Shown here in pieces: positions 1-10,247 of a stretch of DNA of 53,288 nucleotides. Source of the stretch: Mansonella perstans. Its lineage: Eukaryota > Nematoda > Chromadorea > Rhabditida > Onchocercidae. The notes beneath the pieces are model-generated. The model was not told where the DNA came from, made no database searches, and saw only the letters and a program-made list of their open reading frames with translations. The translations under genes and the position numbers were made by a program. The stretch spans positions 1 to 53,288 of the forward strand of contig JBAMDO010000291.1 in the NCBI GenBank assembly GCA_037074765.1, given 5' to 3'. Within the stretch, counting starts at the first letter, position 1. Each line of letters starts with the position of its first letter.

Positions 1-535
1 ATATTTAAAAATTTCTGGAAACAATTAAATTATAACTCTTATACTGGCTTGTTTCATTGCAATTAACAATAATTAGCTATTGTTGGAATTAAACAGTAAC
101 AACAACAGCAGCAACAACTGACAATAATTAGATTGTATTATAAGTGATAAAGTAATAATGATAATTATAAATATAATTTAATAACTTTGACTGTAATTTA
201 AAAGTTATACAGTTATTTTAATTATGTATAGCATAAATAATAGCTAGGAAGATTTACTTCTAAAAAGACAAAAGTAAAGTTCAATTTCATCAGTTTCTAG
301 TTGGTATCAGTTTACTTGTGTACATGTAATTATAACTTTACGATATTATGTTGGATTATCGTAATCATTTTGGTAGCAATTCAAATAATTACCACTATTT
401 TTTTATTGGAAATACTGATAGATAAAAGCATTAATTAAGTTATAATTATAATTAAGAAACAATTAATTTACTCACTTTCTTAGTACCTTTTGTAATGTGT
501 TACTAAATTTATCATTGAACAAAAAGAATTTTTAG
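1..535. other. AT-rich sequence, probably a prominin intron
   Basis: No coding potential or RNA gene was recognised. Because the first visible prominin exon begins at 536 with an incoming split codon, this stretch is most simply intron sequence of that gene. A minus-strand open frame over 512-736 is the shadow of the real plus-strand exon. Confidence 0.6.
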
Positions 536-3500
536 TGGAATTTGGTTAGCCATAACACTGTTACCATTGATAGCGGCATTAACAGCTTCCTTACTATTGA
601 TCGGTGTTAACGCATATTCGTTTGGTTGTTGGCCATTACATGATCCATTTTCAAGGCCTGATATGCTTTCAGTATGCTTTTCCACAACTTTTATCAAATT
701 ATTATTCTTCTGACTATTTAAAAAAAAAGATGTCATTGGTAAATAACTGAAAAAGAGGAAAAATGATTAGATTTAATCAATTAGATAATCATTTAACTAA
801 TTATATAATTGTAAATGCAACCTTGTAACGTTCTATAATCTTTAGAATTGTTAAAATACCTTAATAAGATTTCGTAATTTGCAGTTAAGTGAACGTATAT
901 TTGATGCATGGCGTAGTAAACAGATTGAAGAAGACTTATCACCACTAATGAATCAGTTATCTTTGGCTAATGTGATCAGATCTTGTATGCGTAACGAGAC
1001 ATTATATCATATATTTGCAATGGATAACAAATATCATTTGTATGATTTACGAAAATATAGTAAAGAATTATATGATCGTCTAGAATCAAGTATTCAGGAT
1101 GCTTTTTCGGATATAAGTTTATCTAAATCAATTGCAACATTTGCTTCACCGGAACAACTTGCAATGTTGCTACAAGTTGTTAATATTACCGTTGAATCAA
1201 AGATTCCGCAAATTTCCCTTCAGGTTATTTCTCTTTTTTTATTATCATTGTTATTTAGTGAATTCTCTTTATTATAATTCAAATTTTCCATTTTCTAATT
1301 CTAAATTTTGTTTTTTCTTCGGCAAAAAAATTGTCTTTTTAACTCATTAAATTTTATCTATTTCATTTACCAATATTTGGGAAACTTTTTTTTTTGAGAA
1401 AAAGACGTTTTCAGATCAAAGATAATATTGGTCAACTCGAACAAATCTCACGATTGTTAAGTCTTATTGAAAATGATTACGGAAGCGGAAAATATCCTCG
1501 ATTTCACATCGGTGAAAATCTTCCAAAACTTCAATTAATTGCTGAACAATGGCGTACATTTCAGGTTTACCTATTCTCCAATTTTTATTGGTTTGATTGG
1601 AATAAAAAAATAAACAAAGAAACAAAAAAAAAAAAAGAAAAAAAAACGGTAAACATGCATTAGTTCCTATCGTTAATCCTAATCTTTCAGGATTTAATTG
1701 GATTTTAAATTTCACAAAAATTCATATCTGTTTATCATTTGCAAATGTTCAGAATTATTTCAAATGAATTAATTCAGATTTATATGTCACTTAAATATGT
1801 TTAATCAAAATGAATTAATAAATATGAATTATTTATTTAGATGACAGATGTAAATGCGGCATTGTTAAATCTTGGAAATGCATTAAAAATGCTTGCTGAA
1901 TTAAACGATCGATTATCACGGATCGCATTACCCAGTGTTCCATTATCGGCTAAATTACAACATGCTCAAGCATTGCTATCGTCAAACTTGAATGAGTATT
2001 TTCGAACAGCTGCTGATCAATTAGTGCAAGAAATGGAAGAACAAATTGGAAAATATATTGAACATGTTCGCGTGCAGGTTTAAAATTTTTTAAAATTTTA
2101 ATATAATTTAAAAGCATTAGATTTAAATATAAAGTAATGACTAATAACATAAATCAATAATTGCTAACGTTTCATCTTTTTTTTTTTTGTTGTAATAATA
2201 TAGTTTTACATCAGAATGATATGATTATACATCCTAAAAAGAAAAAAGTAAACAATTAAATTATTTCATTTTATGCAATAATTCAATGATAGATCTAATA
2301 ATAAAGAAATGGGAATTTAATTTGCTAAATAGACTTATGCATGATATTTAATATCATTTGAATCACTATTTACTAACTAATAGAACAATTTCCGAAAATA
2401 AAAAATTAAGGAAAAAGAGTATTGCAAAAAAAAAGCCTAACATTTTTTCTTTTCAGGTTCAATTTTAATTTTCAATTTAGGGAGTTATGCTTTTTTTTTA
2501 CTTTTGAAATGACTAATACCACTGATATATTGTTAAGATAGGGTTAAGTGAGAAGACAAAATTAACACAGGAGTTAAGAAGAGAGACAAAATTAACACAG
2601 TTAAGAAGAGAGATTATGTTTAAGATATGAAGGGTCAACTCTTTGAAGAATTAAATAATTATTATCGATAGACAGATTGTTATTAATTCTGTATGGATGG
2701 TCTATCAGTAGGATGTAGTTAGTCTTAGTTAGATTAAGATAATATTTTCACATGAATTAGTCTAATCTAAAAATGCCAATTAGCGCTTTCTAACAGCATG
2801 AACTTTTTATCGCAGAAATATTTCCGATTGTATTAAAATGCAAATGTTGGAAGTTTAATTTTCAATTTTAAATTTTAAAATTTTGCAAAAAATTTTTTTT
2901 ATTATTATGAATCACTAAAATAAAAACGAATGTAATAAAATGAGTGATCTAAATATATTTAGATAATTGTTTAATTTATGTGAAATTTTGAAATTTTTTA
3001 ATTGTTAACTAAATTTTACTCAGAGAAAATGTTGATATATTAATTGCAGATGTCAACAAATGTTTCAAGTTGTATTCCATTATTTAATGTTGTCAAAAAA
3101 ACACGTACTGCACTATGTCAAGCTTTTATTGATCCATTTGTTAGTTTTTTTTTCAAATTTTTATCAACTTGTTAAATTTTTGTCTTTTCTGAAATTGTAA
3201 ATTATCAGTTACATTTTTGTAATGCTTTTATTCAGATGAAGAAGTTAACAGCAAGCATTATGAGCTTTGTTTCTCTGATTTATCAATGCCCGCATTAAGT
3301 GATATAAATAACAGTGTTATATTCAAATAGGCTTGCGGCCTAAACATTGGATTAAGTTTTTTTCAAAGTTATCCTATTCGAAGATAATGATGATGCATCG
3401 CGTACGATCACATTTTGTTGGTCAAATAAAGAAGTGCTCATAATATTTATTTGTTGAACCAAAAAAAAAAAAAAAGAAAAAACCGAACCATTTCTTAAAA

Positions 3501-4341
3501 AATTTTCCACTTGCCATTAATAATGATTGAAGTCTGCTCAAAATTTGTCAACTATCATCTGTTAAACTTCCGGTAATATGTTTAAAAAAATTCTTTCAAT
3601 ATAACTGGATGATAATCGACAAATCATAAGCATCTATTATCACTTTTATAGCATACTAGTATAGAATCCATGAATCGGAATGATTTTAACAAAATTAAAA
3701 TTTTAAATTATTTAACTTCTTTTAAAATGAATGAAAGAAAAAACTTATTTGATTAATTCAATATGAACTTCAGAATGGCGTTTGGGCATCAATGATTATA
3801 AGTATTTTGTGTACCATACCGCTTATCGTAATGGGATCTGCTGTATCAGCATTGTATAAAAAGAAACATCCTTATCCAAAATAGTAATTTCTTATTTTTC
3901 AAATTAATTAAATGGAATTATTTCATTTTTCGTTTTTGTTTTTTATTCAAATTTATTTTTTTTTTTTTTTTTTTTTTTTTTTGCTAATTATTTTAAACCA
4001 AATAATCAGCCAAATTTTTGTAGCATTGTAAATGAGCCAACAAATACGGATGGACGACGAACATCAGGCACACTTGTAACCGATTCTTATGAGTTCAGAA
4101 GTAAACAGCAAGAATTGTAAGTTCTTCATGAATAAAAAAAATATCAAATTTCATGAGAAAGCTACTGATATTGATTCAGTTTTCTTTTACTATAATTTTT
4201 CAGCTTGTTTAATTTCAAAATTAGATTTTTTTTAATTAAAAATATCGTTTTCTTTTTTCTTTTAAATTTTACAGAGTGTATCCAAATGCCTATGCGATGT
4301 ATTTTGGTTATCCGCCACCATATTTGCGAACAAGAAGTTGA
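536..4341 (+). CDS. PROM1: Prominin (pentaspan membrane glycoprotein), C-terminal half
   Basis: Prominins are five-pass membrane proteins that bind cholesterol and shape plasma-membrane protrusions. Eight exons fit: 536-671, 885-1223, 1415-1564, 1841-2077, 3050-3139, 3774-3883, 4024-4116 and 4275-4341 (TGA), giving 406 residues with consistent phases. The first exon encodes a hydrophobic helix followed by GCWPLHDPFSRPDML, matching the segment before the second large extracellular loop. Exons 2-5 encode that loop, with N-glycosylation sequons NET, NIT and NVS and paired cysteines. The exon 5-6 boundary reads FIDPF|NGVWASM, which matches the vertebrate IDPLNxFW motif entering the last helix; a basic KKKH follows it. 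The tail is short and tyrosine-rich (YPNAYAMYFGYPPPYL). The N-terminal half lies left of the window. Family assignment is firm; exon edges are inferred from splice consensus. Confidence 0.85.
2543..2615. repeat. Short tandem repeat in prominin intron 4
   Basis: Two near-identical units of about 28-30 bases share the core AGACAAAATTAACACAG (2554-2570 and 2584-2600). A partial third unit follows, starting TTAAGAAGAGAGA. It lies within the 972-base intron 2078-3049, the longest in the visible part of the gene. Confidence 0.75.
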
Positions 4342-5806
4342 TATGGTGAGAGTTATCCAGTAATATTATCTGGAAGAGTAATTATTGTATTTCAGAAGTA
4401 TGATAGATTCGTTAATTTTTGAAATACTTTGCTTTCAACTTCTCTCTCTCTCTGTCTTCGTTTCTTCTTCTCGCAACTGAATTCTGGAAGAACAATTTTG
4501 AAAAAACTGCATTGTGTGCACGATGATAATGTATTTTTTAATCTAATTACTTTTTTTTTTTTGTAAAACATAATCTTTCCTCACCGTCGACTCTGTTTAT
4601 TCAATTAATTAATGTAAAATTTAAAATTTAGAAATTCAAAAAATTTTAAAAATATTTGCATAATATTTCGAGAATTTCATGGAAAATCTATTTGTCATAT
4701 GTTAGTTATTTTCACATTAATTAATAAATGGTAAATATGATTCCCATCGTATCAATTGTTAATTAATAATTTCATTTTAATTGCTATCATGTTTGAAATG
4801 TCGAATTGATGAATAAACAGCTAACTGTGATTGCTAATGAATGGTAAATACGAAGTAATCATTAGAGTTTGTTTATCATATTGGAATAAACAAACTGAGT
4901 TGAAATTTCATTTTAATTCATTTACAGGCTCATTAAATGTTTCGCTTTCTTTCTTTTTTCATTTTTCGTCAAACGCTTACCAGATGTTTCATATTGGAAT
5001 TTCTAGAAAAAGCTGAAATGTTTTAATTATTTTTTCAGTCGTCGTTTCTGCTTTAGGCATTTGCAGTTTAATTAAATAACTAGAAAATTATTCAAATGAA
5101 AACAAAATAAGAAAAAAAAAAAAAAAAAAAAACAAGAAATGGAAAGAAAAGAGAAGAAAATGAGAAATGAGATAACAAATAAATCTGATGACTATTTGAC
5201 AAAGAAATAGGGACAAATTTCTCAATTTATGTTTTAAACATTTATCATTTTCATGCTTCACCAGATGTTCCGGATAAGGCGGTCTTTTCTCTCTTTTTTC
5301 TTCTTTTTTTTTTTTTGTTTTGGAATCGAATTGAATAGTGAAATTTGAAGTATCACTTAAAAATGGGTCGAAATTATTTTTTCATATAATTAATTTTTAC
5401 ATTATTCGACAAGGAAAAATAAAAAAAAAAAAAGTATTTTGTTTTTCTTCCATTTTCTTTTTGATTGAGAACTTTGATTAAAAGCTAAAAATAAGTAAAA
5501 AAAAAAAAAAAAACGTAACTAAATTTCATCTCAAATTTGCTTTTTCAAAAAAAAAATCCAAGAACTAAAATAATATGAAATTTCTTTACTCAGTTCGGAA
5601 TAAATTATGCACGCATATGTGTGTGTGTGTGTGTGGAGAGAAAGAGGTAAATACAGAAATAACAGCGAAAGAATTCCGGAAATTTTGTTAACAAAAATAA
5701 TTTCCAAAATATTTTACGCCCATTTCCCTTTTCTATTGCATTCAAATGATTCAATTGATCAAAAAAAAGAACAAAAAAAAGTTACAATGAGAAAATGAAT
5801 TTCAAC

Positions 5807-5838
<32 letters not shown>

Positions 5839-7352
5839 GATAACAATTCCATAAAAGGCGAAGACGAAAGACGAAGAACTAAAGGACCACCAAAAATCAT
5901 TTCATTTCAATTCATTTCCATTTTCCTTCATTTTTCAATTCTGCTTTTTTTTTTTTTTTTTTAACTTTACCTATTTTACCTTCCTCTCTCTCTCTCTCTC
6001 TCCAATTTTTTTAAAAAAATGTGCATTGAATTGAAAAAAAAAAAAAAAAAAAAAACTCGTCACTGCATCAAATGGTAGAGAAGAGTTAGTTGTTGGGCTG
6101 CTTTATGTATTTATTGGCAGGCTGCACGTAGTTAGTCCATTTGTCCAGATCGATATTATGTGGCATTATAGGCCACTTAATTCTCAAAAAATTCATATCA
6201 GTCAGTTAGCGTCCAATTATCCAAAAACAAAAAAAAAAAAGCAACGAATAAATTCTTAAATTTGTTTTCTTTTTTTTTTTTTTTTTTGTTTAGGCTGCAA
6301 AAAGGGAGGAAATGGGAGACTGGATAATAATGGTGTGCAGAAGAATGGTAGTGGTAGTGAAAGAGAAAAAGGAAAAAGAAAAAAAAAATTGTTGATGAAT
6401 GAATCATTTCAACTTTTCAGCCTTTTTTTAATATTTTGTATTTTTTGAATAAAAATAAACAAAAGGAATGGAATGTTTGTTTGTTTGTATAGTATTTTTT
6501 AAAAAAATAATTACTTTTTTTTTTGATATTAAAGTATTATACTAATTTGTAATTGAGGATTATCCATTATTAAGTTAGTAACCATAATAATTGTAATAAT
6601 TTAAATATTTTAATTTAAATCATTTTTTCAACTTATCTAATCCAATCCTTTTTATTATAAGCAAAAAAAAAAAAGAAAAAAACCAACAGGATCTTAAAGA
6701 ATTTGGAAAAAAAAAAAAAAAAAAACGAAAATTATAAAACCGGATTACGTAAAATGTTATACTATTTAGGTTGACAACCATTTTTTTTTTTTTTTTTTTT
6801 TTAAATAAATTATGTCAGTTAATTTTTACATTTAATTGAAAGATTCAGAAATTGCAGTAATATTTCTTCCAAAAGAATCAATAAAAATAGGATTACCCAG
6901 GAGATCCGAGAGATTTATCACATTGAATGAAATGAATAATACTGATAATTAAGATAATTTGAAAAGTAAATCTGAAAATATTTCTTACAATTTACATTTC
7001 TGTAAATTTATATTTCCATATATGCGGCAGCGGTTTAGGATTGGAACTAAATAACTTTTAAACTTAATCATATTTACATTCTATATAATTAATTTTGATA
7101 GCCTTATCAACCTATCAATTAATTAATTAGCAGAAAAAATGGAAAATAAGCAACGAATGATTTATTTCTTTCATTGCACACATAAATCAACAATGTTAAG
7201 GCTATTTTAGATGGACAGATTGAGATTGCAAATGACCACAACAATACAATACAATTGATTTGAGAGAATCAAAAAAGATGGAATGATTGAAGAGAGAGAG
7301 AGAGACAAAGATTTTTTCTCATTTTCTTTTCCACAAACTTTCTCTTTTTTTT

Positions 7353-7392
<40 letters not shown>

Positions 7393-7770
7393 TTTCTCAT
7401 ACACAGCAACAATATATACATTTTGCGCGAAGATATTTTAAAAAAAAAATGGCAAAAAAAAAAAGGAAAAACAAAAAGACAGAGAAAAATGGAAATGTTA
7501 TAAGAAAAGTTTTTTTTTTTTTTTTTAAATGAATAGAAGAGGAATAGAAAGAAAAAGAGAGAGAGAGATGAAAGAAGGGAGGAATGTAGACATATGTAGG
7601 ATATGAGAAATTTGATAGATAAAAATGAGAATAGAGAATGGAGTAAATGAGAGGGATGAAAAAATTTTTGGAGAAGTAAAAGAGAGTTGAAAAGATGAAA
7701 TGAGAATAAATAAAATTTAAAAAAAAGAACAAAAAAGATCACAAAACATCTGGTGGTGGTATATAAAAGT
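4342..7770. other. Prominin 3' end and homopolymer-rich gene-free DNA
   Basis: No gene was seen. A candidate plus-strand polyadenylation signal AATAAA lies at 4812-4817. The rest is dominated by runs of A or T of 10 to about 40 bases (for example near 5109, 5500, 5810, 5947, 6034, 6703, 6781 and 7340-7390) and short dinucleotide tracts such as CT near 5985 and GT near 5620. Open frames here are only translations of these runs. Confidence 0.6.
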
Positions 7771-7774
7771 AATA

Positions 7775-7797
7775 ATGAATGAATGAATGAATGAATG
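7775..7797. repeat. (GAAT)n microsatellite
   Basis: About six tandem copies of the tetranucleotide GAAT/ATGA, in gene-free DNA. Confidence 0.85.
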
Positions 7798-7988
7798 GTG
7801 TAAGAGATAGAATTGGATTATCCCTCAATAGAAGCCTATTTTATCCAACACAAAATTTATATGCTATATTAGAATAAATTAGATTAAAAATAGGGATTAA
7901 TTACTACAGGATTACTGATATTAACCAATAAAAAAAAAAAAAAAAATTCTCGATACTTGAACTTTAACCTCTTTTTCGTTGATTTATG

Positions 7989-8022
7989 TATGTACATACA
8001 TACATACATACATACATACATA
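7989..8022. repeat. (CATA)n microsatellite
   Basis: A clean run of the tetranucleotide CATA/TACA of about 34 bases, starting with a small palindromic TGTACA. Confidence 0.9.
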
Positions 8023-8150
8023 CTTTCTTTGGTCCCCTTCTCATACAATATTGGGTTAAAAGAAGAAGGAAGAAATAATGAATTGGGGAGGTTCCTTTTG
8101 ATATTTAGTAGTTGGTACGAGCAGACACCAATTGCTTTTCTCCTGTCTCA

Positions 8151-8327
8151 TCTATCCGTCTCGTCCCGTCCCATCCCGTCCCGTCCCGTCCCGTCCCGTC
8201 CCATCCCGTCCCGTCCCGTCCCGTCCCATCATGTCCCGTCCCATCCTATCCCAATCTCATCCAATTCCTGTCCCGTTCCGTCCCATTTCGTCCCATCCCA
8301 TCCTATCCCGTCCCGACTTGTCTCGTC
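8151..8327. repeat. (CCCGT)n pentanucleotide array
   Basis: Roughly 35 units of the pentamer TCCCG. The centre (8161-8230) is nearly perfect, with occasional TCCCA variants, and the units degenerate outwards on both sides (TCCTA, TTCCG, TCTCG). The strand is very C-rich and the array is a GC island in AT-rich DNA. Three overlapping reading frames stay open through it as Pro/Ser/Arg repeats simply because the unit lacks stops, so I do not call a protein. Confidence 0.92.
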
Positions 8328-9219
8328 GTTGCTCATCATTAATCTTGAATCCAATCACATAACTCTTGTCTCGTCATCATGTCCCGTCGTCTCTCATTGT
8401 TATATACAACAAACGATATTCTATCATTGATGGTTATATAGCCTTCTTACTAAATTCTTTTCAATGCACTCTATCAGTTGGTAGAGACTGTACAGGACAC
8501 AAACGTATGTTCTTTGCATTACTAATGTTTTGCCCATTTGATGTACCTACTACATCCCCCCCCCCTATTCACCTAACTTCCAGCTTTTCTACCATATGTA
8601 TTCATTTCTTTCCTTATGTTATACATTCATCCCTTCAATCCATTATTGATATATGAGTAATTTTGTGGGTAGCAATCTATTGAGAATTTTTAAATTTTCC
8701 AGCATAATTTATTTAAGGATTTAACCTTTTTTTTTTTGCAAATTACATTTTCTCTTACTAAATTTTCATCAGTTTAGCCAATCGGTCATTTAGTCTTTTA
8801 TTAGTGTAATCAAAAACTTTCTTTGAATAAAGAAATTTAATTTATGAATATCTATTATAGTAATAATCAAATTAGTTGAGTGTATATGAGTAAGAAGAAT
8901 GAGAGAAAGAAGAAAAAGAATGTATCGATGGTTGTAATTGAGAAAAAGGTATGAATGATATTATTACCTTGTACAGAATCAAGTCATCTTTGAAAATTCT
9001 TTCTTTTGAAAAAAGAATGGAATGGGGATAAGATAGAATGTGAAAAAAAAAATGGAATGAAGAAGGATTAGATGTTAGAGTGAATGGGAATAGGTAGATG
9101 TTGATGAATTGAGCGGGTAGGTCAAAGGTCAGCTGTTGCACAATAACCTCTCCCATTGGAATGAGTTAGTAGATAGATGTAGCTCATTTAGAAGGGGTTC
9201 GATTAGCATATGGTGAGAG
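8328..9219. other. Gene-free DNA upstream of the miRNA cluster
   Basis: No coding exon or RNA gene was recognised. Base composition drifts from AT-rich to more balanced towards the right, approaching the miR-100/let-7 locus. Confidence 0.5.
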
Positions 9220-9410
9220 GTCAGATCAAGGATGCAGTTGTTGTAGGGACACTGATGGCAACGACGGCAATGATGATGATAATGACTATGTGACTCCGAT
9301 GGCACAACACGGCACCCGTTGTTCGACACCCAATCATCGCCATAGTTGTCGCCACGCCATCGCTAATGATCCTGTTCTGTACGGAACGTGTAGTAGTGAC
9401 CAGCGGTGAG
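9220..9410 (+). other. GC-richer pocket, possible primary-miRNA exon
   Basis: This stretch is clearly richer in G+C than its flanks. It ends in a good donor-like sequence (AGCG|GTGAGT, donor at 9404) about 150 bases before the miR-100 hairpin. It may be an upstream exon of the primary transcript carrying miR-100 and let-7. This is inference: no long reading frame on the plus strand supports coding. Confidence 0.3.
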
Positions 9411-9415
9411 TTTTG

Positions 9416-9533
9416 TGCGTGTTTGTATATATATATACATATATGTATGTATATACATGTACGTGTGTGAATGTGTGTACGTGTGCGTATGTATGTGTGT
9501 ACGTGTGCATATGTATGTGTGTATGTGTGTGTT
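9416..9533. repeat. TG/TA-rich microsatellite next to miR-100
   Basis: Alternating purine-pyrimidine sequence made of TA, TG, TATG and CGTG units, about 118 bases, ending some 18 bases before the miR-100 stem. Alternating sequence of this kind can adopt left-handed or cruciform structure. Open frames on both strands are translations of the repeat. Confidence 0.85.
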
Positions 9534-9550
9534 ACCGGTGCGAGGTAGCC

Positions 9551-9627
9551 CACGGTCAACCCGTAGATCCGAACTTGTGTTGAGATTTTCTTTCGAACAT
9601 GAGCTCGGCACTCGGGTAGACTGCGTG
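9551..9627 (+). ncRNA. mir-100: miR-100 family microRNA precursor
   Basis: The 5' arm contains AACCCGTAGATCCGAACTT starting at 9558, the bilaterian miR-100 sequence; the mature form probably spans 9558-9580. The flanks fold into a long hairpin: the 5' arm CACGGTCAACCCG...GAACTTGTGTT pairs with the 3' arm AACATGAGCTCGG...CGGGTAGACTGCGTG, with a loop of about 16 bases near 9581-9595. miR-100 family members (the mir-51 family in C. elegans) act in post-transcriptional silencing through Argonaute. It lies on the same strand as let-7 and 167 bases upstream of it, as in the ancestral bilaterian cluster. The start of the mature form is taken from the conserved family 5' end. Confidence 0.93.
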
Positions 9628-9700
9628 CCACCATACCATTCCAACTCGACCATGCCTGTACCATCCTCGATACTATGTTTTTTTCTAATGAAAAAAGCCA

Positions 9701-9708
9701 TATTCAGA
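9701..9708 (+). promoter_or_regulatory. Candidate splice or trans-splice acceptor before let-7
   Basis: TATTCAG ends at 9707, downstream of a T-rich stretch and about 40 bases before the mature let-7 5' end. Primary let-7 transcripts of C. elegans are known to be trans-spliced to SL1 just upstream of the hairpin, so this site may be the equivalent. Motif only; no transcript evidence. Confidence 0.35.
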
Positions 9709-9738
9709 TGCTGCTTTTACAATGTCCTCAAATGGTAG

Positions 9739-9817
9739 CTTGCTCGATGAGGTAGTAGGTTGTATAGTTATGAGTTGTATCATATCGGAGAAACTGTCCA
9801 GCCTGCTAGCTTGCCGT
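9739..9817 (+). ncRNA. let-7: let-7 microRNA precursor
   Basis: The canonical let-7 sequence (TGAGGTAGTAGGTTGTATAG plus TT) occupies 9748-9769 without a mismatch. The 3' arm at 9792-9815 (starting AACTGTCCAGCCTGCTAG) pairs along almost the whole mature strand, with only a couple of mismatches and several G-U pairs; the loop is about 22 bases (9770-9791). let-7 is the heterochronic miRNA that drives late larval-to-adult transitions by repressing targets such as lin-41. Here it follows miR-100 on the same strand. No lin-4/miR-125 sequence, the third member of the ancestral cluster, was found nearby. Confidence 0.97.
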
Positions 9818-9960
9818 GCGGGTCCATCACCCCGTCTCAGTCGACCCTCGTCATTTTTCTTGGAGTGCATTTGATTGTGACGTACGATCAACTCTATCAT
9901 TATCTACTAGTTCGATTTGCTGCTTATGAGAATGACTCATCCAGTTCGGGCCATTCATGA

Positions 9961-10212
9961 AAAATTTAGGCCGGTATCACGAGAAGTTGCAGATTTTTGG
10001 ATGATATTGGAAGTTTTCTAAGCTTTTCACTTTCTGGGCATCATCGATATCACTGTATGCTTTGTGTTAGCAAATGCTTATCATAAATGTGTATTAATGA
10101 ACTAGCGTATCTTCCTATTTTCCTAAGTGATTGTGTATTTTTTTAATATGATTTCAACTTTCAAAGGAAAATTTTTCATTAACGGAGAACTTTCTTGTTT
10201 TTTGTTTCTTTG

Positions 10213-10247
<35 letters not shown>

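Noticed and set aside
512..736. Minus-strand 74-codon open frame
   Set aside because: The opposite strand encodes a prominin membrane segment with matching splice sites and phase; the minus frame is its shadow.
7957..8430. Pro/Ser/Arg-rich proteins in three frames over the CCCGT array
   Set aside because: The pentamer has no stop in these frames, so openness is expected; no start context, splice sites or family similarity.
9180..9220. tRNA-like B-box GGTTCGATT
   Set aside because: No matching A-box, acceptor stem or anticodon arm could be folded around it.
9221..9738. Open frames with His/Thr/Tyr/Val/Cys repeats around the miRNAs
   Set aside because: They translate the TG/TA microsatellite and run through the miR-100 hairpin.
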